From: a virus
DNA: 64,000 nt
Reading direction: 5' to 3' (one strand)
Virus record (IMG/VR): IMGVR_UViG_3300033153_007262
Location: 1-64,000 of that record
The notes under the pieces were generated by a model. The model saw only the letters and a list, made by a program, of their open reading frames with translations. It ran no database searches and was not told the DNA's origin. The first letter of the stretch is position 1; every line of letters starts with the position of its first letter. Position numbers and translations under genes: made by a program. Shown piece after piece: positions 49,880 to 56,105 of the stretch.

Positions 49880-50395
49880 ATGGCATTAGGAACGAATTAT
49901 AAAAGAATCGGAAGGAAGCAAGACCTCATTTTGCGGATTCAAATCGCCCGGGTTGGACATCTTGGCGGGGTTTACGGCAAGATGACGAGGGACGAGGCGG
50001 TCGAAAGTACAAAAGGTTACAGCCGGAAATTAACGGTTGGAGAATTAGCCGAAATATTAAAACCGCTTGAGGCAATAGCAAAGAAGAAAAGGCCGACCGA
50101 AGGGAAATGGAAATTCGTTTATTCCAAAGGCTTAACGCCGACGGCAAGGATTGTGTCGGTTGATTTGCTAAACAAAGGATACTCGGATTGGATTTGCGAG
50201 ATGCCCTTTGGCAGTGAATCGGAAGCGAGGGAGATGGGCGGTAGCCACATCGCCAACGCCCGGTTAATAGCAAGGGCGCCGGAACTAATAGAGAAGTTAA
50301 AGGAGGCTGAAAAGTTTTTGAAAATGCTCGGCGTGAAAGACGAAATTGTTGATGAGATAAATTCATTAATAAATAAAGTTGAGCAGACGAGATAA
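49880..50395 (+). CDS. early protein with Mu gp16-like N terminus
   Basis: The 171-aa protein opens with RKQDLILRIQIARVGHLGG, and KLTVGELAEIL follows near residue 52, a pattern like the Mu gp16/DUF1018 regulators. The C-terminal half contains the segment HIANARLIARAPELIEKL, frequent in small early phage proteins, followed by a coiled coil. The N-terminal match is weak. The gene is flanked by ribozymes 2 and 3 and begins behind GGAGGTGGG. Confidence 0.6.
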   Translation: MALGTNYKRIGRKQDLILRIQIARVGHLGGVYGKMTRDEAVESTKGYSRKLTVGELAEILKPLEAIAKKKRPTEGKWKFVYSKGLTPTARIVSVDLLNKGYSDWICEMPFGSESEAREMGGSHIANARLIARAPELIEKLKEAEKFLKMLGVKDEIVDEINSLINKVEQTR

Positions 50396-50396
50396 A

Positions 50397-50460
50397 ACCC
50401 TCTGATGAGCCGGCGAGATACCGGCGAAACCGCCCGGGCGCAAGCCCGGACGGTCAGGGT
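50397..50460 (+). ncRNA. type I hammerhead ribozyme 3
   Basis: Stem I is ACCCT/AGGGT, a compensatory change relative to ribozyme 2. The core is CTGATGA with stem II GCCGG/CCGGC (loop CGAGATA) and GAAA. Stem III is CCG/CGG, a C-A mismatch and a 6-bp helix capped by GCAA. Predicted cleavage follows C50455. It starts one base after the stop codon. Confidence 0.95.
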
Positions 50461-50488
50461 AATAATGCCCATAACAAGGAGGTGCATT

Positions 50489-50944
50489 ATGAATAACACG
50501 CCGACAAAAAAGTATCTTCAAGAGAATGTTATTGTTGACGAGGTCAGCAAGAACAAGGCCGGCAATTTTATTTTTAGGGAGGGGTTCTTCTATACGCACG
50601 GGCGCACGGCAAACAGCCACGCCGACAGCATACAGAAGCAACTTACGGATTTGGGATTTAAGAATTTCAAATTCGTCGACACCGGGGAGCATTGGAGGGA
50701 ATTCAAAGGTGGCGCCTCGTTAAGAACGCAGTCGCATTGGTATGTCGAAGTTAAGTTTGACGCCGAGGAGCCGGATGTCACGGCGCCGGTTAAGGTTGGC
50801 GACAAGTTGTACTCTTGGGACGGTAAGATTGGAACGGTAAAGAAGATTCACGCTTTGGGCGATATGGCCGACGTGGATTTTGGCAACGGCAACATTTACG
50901 GAATTGCCTTTAGCCGAATCAAAGGTAGCAAAGTTGGAAAATAA
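50489..50944 (+). CDS. hypothetical early protein with KOW-like C terminus
   Basis: The start at 50489 follows AAGGAGGTGCATT; the longer upstream frame runs through ribozyme 3 and is rejected. The 151-aa protein has an N-terminal alpha/beta part (FIFREGFFYTHGRTANSHAD, residues 27-46). The C-terminal barrel-like segment VKVGDKLYSWDGKIGTVKKI resembles a KOW or SH3-type nucleic-acid-binding fold. The function is unknown. Confidence 0.65.
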   Translation: MNNTPTKKYLQENVIVDEVSKNKAGNFIFREGFFYTHGRTANSHADSIQKQLTDLGFKNFKFVDTGEHWREFKGGASLRTQSHWYVEVKFDAEEPDVTAPVKVGDKLYSWDGKIGTVKKIHALGDMADVDFGNGNIYGIAFSRIKGSKVGK

Positions 50945-51010
50945 ACCCGCTGATGAGATTGTGAAAGTCAATCGAAACGCCCCGGGGCGCAAGCCCCCGG
51001 GCGTCCGGGT
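50945..51010 (+). ncRNA. type I hammerhead ribozyme 4
   Basis: Stem I is ACCCG/CGGGT and the core CTGATGA. Stem II GATTG/CAATC (loop TGAAAGT) differs at three of five pairs from ribozyme 2 while keeping pairing. GAAA and a GCAA-capped stem III with one C-C mismatch follow. Predicted cleavage is after C51005. It begins immediately after the TAA. Confidence 0.95.
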
Positions 51011-51038
51011 AATAATGCCCAAAACAAGGAGGCGCATT

Positions 51039-51317
51039 ATGAAAAAGACAACGGGATATACGTCAAAGAAGGTTCACTATTGGCAGTTGAACCCAAAAGA
51101 CCGGGCAACATATGACCGGCAAGAATCATTAAAAGAAGAAGGGGATTGTGAACGGTTTTATTTTTGGCTGTTCACCCCGGGCATCGGGTACCGGCAAATG
51201 GGGTACACCGAGGGATACAAAACGGTCGAGGCGCTAAAGGAACATTGCATTAATAATCGTACCGATTGTATTTACCGCATTACAAGGTCACAGATTTGTC
51301 TTTCAAATAAAAGATAA
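51039..51317 (+). CDS. early protein, paralogue A (92 aa)
   Basis: The ATG at 51039 follows AAGGAGGCGCATT. The protein shares ERFYFWLF, RQMGYTEGYKT and YRITRSQI with the gene at 51822, so the two are paralogues two ribozymes apart. The family is not known to me. Aromatic residues dominate the core, suggesting a small single domain. The pair indicates that gene-plus-ribozyme cassettes have been duplicated. Confidence 0.68.
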   Translation: MKKTTGYTSKKVHYWQLNPKDRATYDRQESLKEEGDCERFYFWLFTPGIGYRQMGYTEGYKTVEALKEHCINNRTDCIYRITRSQICLSNKR

Positions 51318-51318
51318 A

Positions 51319-51376
51319 ACCCTCTGACGAGTCTTTGAAAATTAAGACGAAACCGCCGGCCCCCGGCGGTCAGGGT
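51319..51376 (+). ncRNA. type I hammerhead ribozyme 5
   Basis: Stem I is ACCCT/AGGGT. The core is CTGACGA, with the variable position C instead of T. Stem II is GTCTT/AAGAC with loop TGAAAATT, then GAAA. Stem III CCGCCGG/CCGGCGG has a 3-nt loop. Predicted cleavage follows C51371. It starts one base after the stop. Confidence 0.94.
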
Positions 51377-51405
51377 AATAATGCCCATAAAACAGGAGGT
51401 GCATT

Positions 51406-51729
51406 ATGGTAAAACGAATCGATAAATTAAAAAAGTTGGTAGCGGAGTTTGAGTCCTTGCAGAAAAGGTACAAACATACCGGCGCCGACGACACCGAGCC
51501 GGACGCACAGTTTCAGTTACGCTTGGTACAGTTTTATCAAGGGAATAGCGAGTTGCCGGCAAGAAGAGAATGGGAACTATACTCGGGCCATAAAAGGCAC
51601 GACGAGGTTGCCGACCTTTTGACGGCGAAGTTAAAAGAAATCCGAACAGTTATTCACGGCTCGACGGATAGTAACCACGAGGAAATAAAAACATACCTCG
51701 AGGAATATGTTTGGAGAATAGATTTTTAA
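51406..51729 (+). CDS. hypothetical early protein (107 aa)
   Basis: The gene starts behind CAGGAGGTGCATT. The product is predicted to be largely helical, with a basic N-terminal coil (IDKLKKLVAEFESLQKRY) and an acidic C-terminal helix (HEEIKTYLEEYVWRI). No domain is recognised. It is enclosed by ribozymes 5 and 6. Confidence 0.62.
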   Translation: MVKRIDKLKKLVAEFESLQKRYKHTGADDTEPDAQFQLRLVQFYQGNSELPARREWELYSGHKRHDEVADLLTAKLKEIRTVIHGSTDSNHEEIKTYLEEYVWRIDF

Positions 51730-51794
51730 CCCTCTGACGAGTCGTTGAAAATTACGACGAAATATTCCCCGGCGACGCCGGGGGATATCAGGGT
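51729..51794 (+). ncRNA. type I hammerhead ribozyme 6
   Basis: Stem I ACCCT/AGGGT begins on the last A of the TAA. The core is CTGACGA, and stem II is GTCGT/ACGAC, differing from ribozyme 5 by a compensated pair. GAAA follows. Stem III (TAT/ATA then CCCC/GGGG and inner pairs) is nearly the same as in ribozyme 9. Predicted cleavage follows C51789. Confidence 0.95.
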
Positions 51795-51821
51795 AATGAT
51801 GCCCATAAAAAGGAGGACGTT

Positions 51822-52082
51822 ATGGAAAAGAAAAAGACGACCCAAACGTGGGAAATGACAAAGAAGGAATTGCGGGCGCAAACGTTGGACAAGTCAAAAG
51901 CAGAATCATATGAAACAGAACGATTTTACTTTTGGCTGTTCTCGGAAGCCGGCGGTTGGAGGCAGTTGGGATACACCGAGGGGTACAAAACGGAAAAGGC
52001 ATTGAGAGAAGATAATAAATATCATTTCGATAAGAAAGATATTATCCGCATTACAAAATCAACGATTATTAAAAGAGGCTAA
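51822..52082 (+). CDS. early protein, paralogue B (86 aa)
   Basis: The protein shares ERFYFWLF, RQLGYTEGYKT, a following AL-x-E helix and RITKSTI with the gene at 51039. The N terminus is Lys/Thr-rich and divergent. The ribosome binding site is AAGGAGGACGTT. Both paralogues are single-gene cassettes between ribozymes. The function is unknown. Confidence 0.68.
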   Translation: MEKKKTTQTWEMTKKELRAQTLDKSKAESYETERFYFWLFSEAGGWRQLGYTEGYKTEKALREDNKYHFDKKDIIRITKSTIIKRG

Positions 52083-52137
52083 CCCGCTGATGAGATTGTG
52101 AAATTCAATCGAAACGCCCGGCGACGGGCGTCCGGGT
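52082..52137 (+). ncRNA. type I hammerhead ribozyme 7
   Basis: Stem I ACCCG/CGGGT starts on the last A of the TAA. The core is CTGATGA with stem II GATTG/CAATC (loop TGAAATT) and GAAA. Stem III CGCCCG/CGGGCG is capped by GCGA, a GNRA loop. Predicted cleavage follows C52132. Confidence 0.95.
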
Positions 52138-52166
52138 AATGATGCCCATAAAATGGGAGGTGTATT

Positions 52167-52643
52167 ATGAGCGAGAAAGCATATCTGAAAAAGAAAGGAC
52201 GCCTTGAGTGTATGGTCGAGGTTGCAGAATCGGAGATTGAGTTTATAGACGGCTCAATCGAAAAGGTAAAAGAGAAAGCCGAACGACAAATCAAAAAGTT
52301 GTTAGAGATGTCCGGCAAGATTGAAGACCGCCGGGACAAATACAACGACCAGATTAAACAAATTGATGAACAACTCGGCGCTTGCCAGAAAAGAAAAGTT
52401 GCCAAGACACAGGTACTTGCCGGCGAGGACAAATCGGTATGGGTGTTTTACGAAGCCTACGACTTTGTTGCCGAGGCAAAGATTGAGGCGCTTGGAAAGA
52501 AATTGAAATTAAAAAGAGAAGGAAGCGGTGGAGGATTCCAATCGTCAAAGAGAGATATCTCGTTTGGCCTCGGGGGTAACCCAAAGGAAAAAATCCTCAA
52601 AGCATTCCGTAAACTAAAAGATGTGACGGCAAGGATTTATTAA
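52167..52643 (+). CDS. coiled-coil early protein (158 aa)
   Basis: Residues about 10-85 form an uninterrupted charged helix with heptad periodicity (EIEFIDGSIEKVKEKAERQI). A shorter C-terminal part is rich in Lys and Gly (KREGSGGGFQSSKRDISFG). It probably oligomerises. The gene begins behind GGGAGGTGTATT between ribozymes 7 and 8. No family is recognised. Confidence 0.62.
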   Translation: MSEKAYLKKKGRLECMVEVAESEIEFIDGSIEKVKEKAERQIKKLLEMSGKIEDRRDKYNDQIKQIDEQLGACQKRKVAKTQVLAGEDKSVWVFYEAYDFVAEAKIEALGKKLKLKREGSGGGFQSSKRDISFGLGGNPKEKILKAFRKLKDVTARIY

Positions 52644-52644
52644 A

Positions 52645-52699
52645 ACCCTCTGACGAGTCCGTGCAACCCGGACGAAACGCCCCGGTGGGGCGTCAGGGT
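52645..52699 (+). ncRNA. type I hammerhead ribozyme 8
   Basis: Stem I is ACCCT/AGGGT and the core CTGACGA. Stem II is GTCCG/CGGAC (loop TGCAACC), then GAAA. Stem III is CGCCCC/GGGGCG with a 3-nt loop. Predicted cleavage follows C52694. The downstream hairpin is shortened to GGGTAACCC. Confidence 0.94.
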
Positions 52700-52721
52700 A
52701 ACCCATAACAAGGAGGACGGA

Positions 52722-52937
52722 ATGAGTAAGCAACCACCGAGACCGTACTTCGGTACGGATTGGACAGGAAAATGTATCACGAGCAGTTATATGAGTGTCG
52801 AACGTGTAGAAAAAGAAATCCTAAGTCGATGGGGAGCCGAGAACAGGTGGGGCTACCGCCCCGGGACTTATAAAGTCATCGACGTGAAAAGAAATGTTTA
52901 CAAGGAAATAAGAATTGAGAGAAGAGAAACCCTCTGA
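52722..52937 (+). CDS. small early protein whose stop lies inside a ribozyme
   Basis: The 71-aa basic protein starts behind AAGGAGGACGGA. Its reading frame continues into ribozyme 9: the last codons are part of stem I, and the TGA stop is the UGA of the CUGAGGA core. Coding sequence and catalytic RNA therefore share bases, and cleavage occurs only 52 nt after the stop. The protein (PYFGTDWTGKCITSSYMS near the start) is not recognised. Confidence 0.6.
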   Translation: MSKQPPRPYFGTDWTGKCITSSYMSVERVEKEILSRWGAENRWGYRPGTYKVIDVKRNVYKEIRIERRETL

Positions 52938-52994
52938 GGAGTCTTTGGAAATTAAGACGAAATATTCCCCGGCGACGCCGGGGGATATCAGGGT
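52929..52994 (+). ncRNA. type I hammerhead ribozyme 9 (overlaps a stop codon)
   Basis: Stem I is ACCCT/AGGGT. The core CTGAGGA contains the in-frame TGA of the preceding gene. Stem II is GTCTT/AAGAC (loop TGGAAATT), then GAAA. Stem III closely matches that of ribozyme 6. Predicted cleavage follows C52989. The downstream hairpin GGGT/ATCC keeps pairing through a compensating change. Confidence 0.93.
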
Positions 52995-53030
52995 AATAAA
53001 ATCCATAACAATTTAACACAGGAGGTGTCT

Positions 53031-53480
53031 ATGGAATTTATGTACAACGATGGAGGACGTGAGGACGCCGGGTATAAAGGTAGCGCCGGAGACTGCGTCG
53101 TCCGTGCCATCTCAATCGCAACCGGGAAGCCTTACCAAGAGGTGTACGACAAATTGAAAGACGCAAACCTCACGTTTGCATACACAAAAAGATGTCGTGT
53201 CGCCCGGAAGTTATTAAAGAGAGGCAGTACGCCGAGAAACGGGAATTACAAAAAAGTGTATCGGAAGTATTTAGAGGCGCTTGGATGGAAGTGGACACCG
53301 ACGATGTTCATCGGTAGCGGGTGCAAAGTCCACCTCAAAAAAGACGAGTTGCCCGGCGGTAAACTTATTGTAAATGTTTCAAAGCATATAACTGCGGTTG
53401 TCGACGGAGTTATCAATGACACATTTGACTGCTCGAGGGACGAGACAAGATGTGTGTACGGATATTACATCAAAAACTAA
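53031..53480 (+). CDS. papain-like cysteine peptidase-fold early protein
   Basis: The 149-aa protein contains AGDCVVRAISIATGKPYQEVY, a widely found phage motif with the likely nucleophile Cys at residue 22. Later it has KHITAVVDGVINDTFDCS, providing His and Asp in papain-like order. Such proteins are thought to be proteases, transglutaminase-like enzymes or inactive relatives. The start at 53031 follows GGAGGTGTCT. A plain hairpin (53491-53508) replaces a ribozyme after this gene. Confidence 0.7.
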   Translation: MEFMYNDGGREDAGYKGSAGDCVVRAISIATGKPYQEVYDKLKDANLTFAYTKRCRVARKLLKRGSTPRNGNYKKVYRKYLEALGWKWTPTMFIGSGCKVHLKKDELPGGKLIVNVSKHITAVVDGVINDTFDCSRDETRCVYGYYIKN

Positions 53481-53490
53481 AGAGAACCCC

Positions 53491-53508
53491 GGCGAGGGTT
53501 TCCTCGCC
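53491..53508 (+). promoter_or_regulatory. intergenic hairpin
   Basis: GGCGAGG (53491-53497) pairs with CCTCGCC (53502-53508) around a 4-nt loop, between two early genes where upstream junctions carry ribozymes. It precedes the AAGGAGGG site of the next gene. There is no T-run. Confidence 0.5.
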
Positions 53509-53526
53509 CCAAACAAGGAGGGCAAG

Positions 53527-53928
53527 TTGAAGATTGTAAAATTCATTGTGCCGGAGAATTTGAAAGCCGGTGAGATTTACCCCGACCATAAAGTAATCGC
53601 TTATGGTGAAGTTGCGGGTGACAGCGGACAAGTTTACGACGTCGGGCGGTACGCCGACCTCGAATACTTCTGTTCGTGCAAGGGCCGGTTATTCAACCGG
53701 CAAAGCGAATGCAAACACATTCGGTTGTTCAAAGAACGGGAAGCCGACGAGATTATTGCGGAGGACGACCCGACCGAGACCCCCGGCGCCGAGTTTTGGA
53801 AGTCGGAATGGTGTGACTGTAACAAAGAGGACGCCCCGGTATTTTTTGACGACGGGGAGTGTTCTTGCGGAACGGTGAAGCATCATTATCATTGTAAATT
53901 CTGCGGTAAGATTACACAGATTGGATAA
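53527..53928 (+). CDS. SWIM zinc-finger protein with C-terminal zinc ribbon
   Basis: The best start is a TTG at 53527, directly behind AAGGAGGG; the longer frame begins inside the previous gene and is rejected. The 133-aa protein has a SWIM motif, CxCx(n)CxH, in FCSCKGRLFNRQSECKHI (about residues 43-60). A second cysteine set follows (WCDCN, CSC, CKFCG) resembling a zinc ribbon with His residues. SWIM domains bind nucleic acid or proteins. The role here is unknown. Confidence 0.7.
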   Translation: MKIVKFIVPENLKAGEIYPDHKVIAYGEVAGDSGQVYDVGRYADLEYFCSCKGRLFNRQSECKHIRLFKEREADEIIAEDDPTETPGAEFWKSEWCDCNKEDAPVFFDDGECSCGTVKHHYHCKFCGKITQIG

Positions 53929-53940
53929 TACAAACAACCC

Positions 53941-53968
53941 GGGGCGTGGGTATAAACGCTCACGCCTC
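53941..53968 (+). promoter_or_regulatory. intergenic hairpin
   Basis: GGGGCGTG (53941-53948) pairs with CACGCCTC (53961-53968), including one G-T pair, upstream of the GGAGGAG site of the DUF932 gene. It looks like a transcript-stabilising hairpin rather than a terminator because no T-tract follows. Confidence 0.5.
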
Positions 53969-53987
53969 CAAACAGGAGGAGAAGAAA

Positions 53988-54965
53988 ATGGCACACGCAG
54001 TTAACGAAGGGAAGCGAATGTTTTATGTTGGCGAGGTACCGTGGCACGGATTAGGCACGGCCCTCGACAAGCCGGCTACGTCGGTCGAGGCAATTGCATC
54101 GGCGCAGTTGGATTATCCCATCGAGTTAAAAGAAATACAGACCGTCGATGGCAGAATGATTGACGGGAAGCGGGCAACGGTGAGAGGCGATACAAAAGTC
54201 CCCCTCGGTGTTGTCGGTGACGGATATCGTGTTGTCCAGAACGTCGAAGCATTTAGTTTCTTCGACGAGGTGGTCGGCGAAGGTCAAGCCATCTATCATA
54301 CCGCCGGGGCTTTAGGAGCCGGGGAACGAATTTGGATACTTGCGAAGTTGCCGGGCGAGTTAATTATAGGGAAGGAAGACAAGGTTGATGAATATCTTTG
54401 TCTTACTAATTCCCACGACGGCAGAAGTTCGTTAAAAATGTATTTCACGCCAATCCGAGTTGTTTGTCAGAACACGTTGTCGATGTCAATGAAGGACGCT
54501 AAAGACGGCGTTTCGATTCGACACTCCGGCAACATTAAAACTAAAGTTGAAAAGGCGCAGGAAACTTTACGCCTTGCGACAAAGTTTTATCAGGAGTTCG
54601 GCGAGGTAGCAAAGCAGTTAGGAAACACAAAGTTAAAAAAGGAACAGGTCGAGGGATATTTTACCGCCCTGTTGTTCAAAGGAGACAAGGAAAAAGAAAA
54701 AACGTCTGTGCAACTTAAACGTCAGAGAAATGAATTGTTGGCGCTGTGGGAACACGGCAAGGGCAACGATATCAAAGACATTAAGCACAGCGCTTGGACG
54801 GCCTACAATTCCGTAACGGAATATGTTGACCATCACAAAACGTTCAAAGGCATTCAGAAAGACCCGTCGACCAGATTAAAAAATATCTGGTTCGGCACCG
54901 GGGCGATTACGAAAGGCCGGGCGTTTGATGGCATTTTAGAAACAGCCGGTATCAAGGTAGGATAA
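53988..54965 (+). CDS. DUF932 phage/plasmid-like protein
   Basis: The 325-aa protein fits the DUF932/TIGR03299 family: MFYVGEVPWHGLGTALDKPA near the start, VVGDGYRVVQNVEAFSFFDE (about 84-103), then TNSHDGRSSLKMYFTPIRVV with the conserved VCQNTL. Family members occur on phages and plasmids and their function is not established. The ATG at 53988 follows CAGGAGGAGAA; an upstream in-frame start inside the hairpin is rejected. The length is typical. Confidence 0.85.
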   Translation: MAHAVNEGKRMFYVGEVPWHGLGTALDKPATSVEAIASAQLDYPIELKEIQTVDGRMIDGKRATVRGDTKVPLGVVGDGYRVVQNVEAFSFFDEVVGEGQAIYHTAGALGAGERIWILAKLPGELIIGKEDKVDEYLCLTNSHDGRSSLKMYFTPIRVVCQNTLSMSMKDAKDGVSIRHSGNIKTKVEKAQETLRLATKFYQEFGEVAKQLGNTKLKKEQVEGYFTALLFKGDKEKEKTSVQLKRQRNELLALWEHGKGNDIKDIKHSAWTAYNSVTEYVDHHKTFKGIQKDPSTRLKNIWFGTGAITKGRAFDGILETAGIKVG

Positions 54966-54979
54966 TTACCAGACGGCCC

Positions 54980-55025
54980 GGGAGGGTGGCTCGCTACGGC
55001 GGGTTGCCCTCCCTTAAAGAAGGGA
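54980..55025 (+). promoter_or_regulatory. mutually exclusive hairpins over a ribosome binding site
   Basis: GGGAGGG (54980-54986) can pair with CCCTCCC (55007-55013). Alternatively, TCCCTT (55010-55015) can pair with AAGGGA (55020-55025), which contains the ribosome binding site of the gene at 55035. The two helices share bases 55010-55013, so only one can form. This is the geometry of a translational switch. Confidence 0.45.
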
Positions 55026-55034
55026 GTACGCCTT

Positions 55035-55274
55035 ATGGGAAAGAGCAAAGCAGAAACATTATTGAAATGGATACTGTGGCATTACCCGAACGGATATTTT
55101 AGGACATCCGTCCGGGGTGTCCCGTGCCTCGTCGTTAAAAAAGGCAACACCGAGTTGGGCGTTGCATATTTTGGCAAGTCGGATTCGTTCAGAATGTTTG
55201 CCAATGACGTCGGCGAGAAGTGGGATATTAAAACAAAAGAAGAGGTTATCGAATACCTGAAGGGAGGTGATTAA
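55035..55274 (+). CDS. small early protein (79 aa)
   Basis: The 79-aa protein is mixed alpha/beta (ETLLKWILWHYPNGYFRTS, then strands LVVKKGNTELGVAYFG) and ends acidic. Its ribosome binding site, GAAGGGAG, lies within one of two competing hairpins. The last codons contain GGGAGGTG, which serves the clamp-like gene. No family is recognised. Confidence 0.58.
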   Translation: MGKSKAETLLKWILWHYPNGYFRTSVRGVPCLVVKKGNTELGVAYFGKSDSFRMFANDVGEKWDIKTKEEVIEYLKGGD

Positions 55275-55275
55275 T

Positions 55276-55761
55276 TTGAACCTCAAACAATTAAAAAGAT
55301 TGTCAAAGGTCGCTAAGAAAAACTCGGCAGAGGTTTTGCAGTATGTTGTTATAACCCCCGAGCATTTAATTGTGACCGACGGCAAAGTGTTATTCAAAGA
55401 GAAGCATTACAGCCGTAACCCGCCGGCGGAGACGTGTTATATCAAGCACGATGCGGTGGCTTCATTAAAAGGAACGATGTTTATAATCCGGGACGGCATT
55501 GGCTCGACGGACAAAGGTACGATTGAGGTAAAAATGAAAACCGACGTTCAGTACCCGAATTGTGAAAATCTGCTAAAGACAGTGAGGAAGGGCGAGAGGC
55601 TCCACCGGGTTAAACTATACGGGGAGGTATTAAAAACGCTCGCCGATTCATTGGACAAGGAAGCAAAATATGAATTTCAATTCCCAAAAGACCCCGGGCA
55701 ACCGATTATTATTACCGGGCCGGTTGGCGTTGAGATTTTACTTTGCCCCCTGTATAAATAA
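55276..55761 (+). CDS. sliding-clamp-like protein, short form
   Basis: A TTG at 55276, 8 nt after GGAGG, is the best start; the GTG at 55267 lies within that site. The 161-aa protein ends with a helix LKTLADSLDKEAKYEFQFP and the segment QPIIITGPVGVEILLCPLY, a pattern typical of the last domain of beta-type sliding clamps. The N-terminal 90 residues look like a second clamp repeat. At about 160 aa it would have to trimerise or more to encircle DNA, or act otherwise. The similarity is moderate. Confidence 0.5.
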   Translation: MNLKQLKRLSKVAKKNSAEVLQYVVITPEHLIVTDGKVLFKEKHYSRNPPAETCYIKHDAVASLKGTMFIIRDGIGSTDKGTIEVKMKTDVQYPNCENLLKTVRKGERLHRVKLYGEVLKTLADSLDKEAKYEFQFPKDPGQPIIITGPVGVEILLCPLYK

Positions 55762-55775
55762 AAGAAAGGAAGCGA

Positions 55776-56021
55776 ATGCCAAGAAAAGATGTAGGAGACA
55801 CAGACGCAATCCGGGTTTACCTCGGTAAGAAAGCGGGGGCTTGGACGATTGAGCCACCGAGAATTGTTGTAAAAGAATGGGCAGAGATGCGAGGCGTGAA
55901 CACGTCGGGGACGGGAAGATGGAATATCAAACAGACGCACGATATTCTAATCGTCGCCCAATCGATTAAGGAAATAACAAAATTAATCAAGGCGTATCGG
56001 CGCAAGAATCAAATCCTCTGA
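55776..56021 (+). CDS. small early protein whose stop lies inside a ribozyme
   Basis: The 81-aa protein starts behind AAAGGAAG and is basic with a helical C terminus (IKEITKLIKAYRRKNQIL). Its final codons form stem I of ribozyme 10, and its TGA is part of the CUGAUGA core, as for the gene at 52722. No family is recognised. Confidence 0.6.
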   Translation: MPRKDVGDTDAIRVYLGKKAGAWTIEPPRIVVKEWAEMRGVNTSGTGRWNIKQTHDILIVAQSIKEITKLIKAYRRKNQIL

Positions 56022-56080
56022 TGAGACCGTGAGAGCCGGTCGAAACGCCCCGGGTGATTACCCGACCGGGGCGTCAGGAT
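56013..56080 (+). ncRNA. type I hammerhead ribozyme 10 (overlaps a stop codon)
   Basis: Stem I is ATCCT/AGGAT, a new compensatory variant. The core CTGATGA contains the in-frame TGA of the preceding gene. Stem II is GACCG/CGGTC (loop TGAGAGC), then GAAA. Stem III begins CGCCCC/GGGGCG with an inner GGGT/ACCC hairpin and a 4-nt bulge. Predicted cleavage follows C56075. It is the last copy in the array. Confidence 0.93.
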
Positions 56081-56105
56081 AACCATAACAAAGGAGGTGA
56101 GATAA

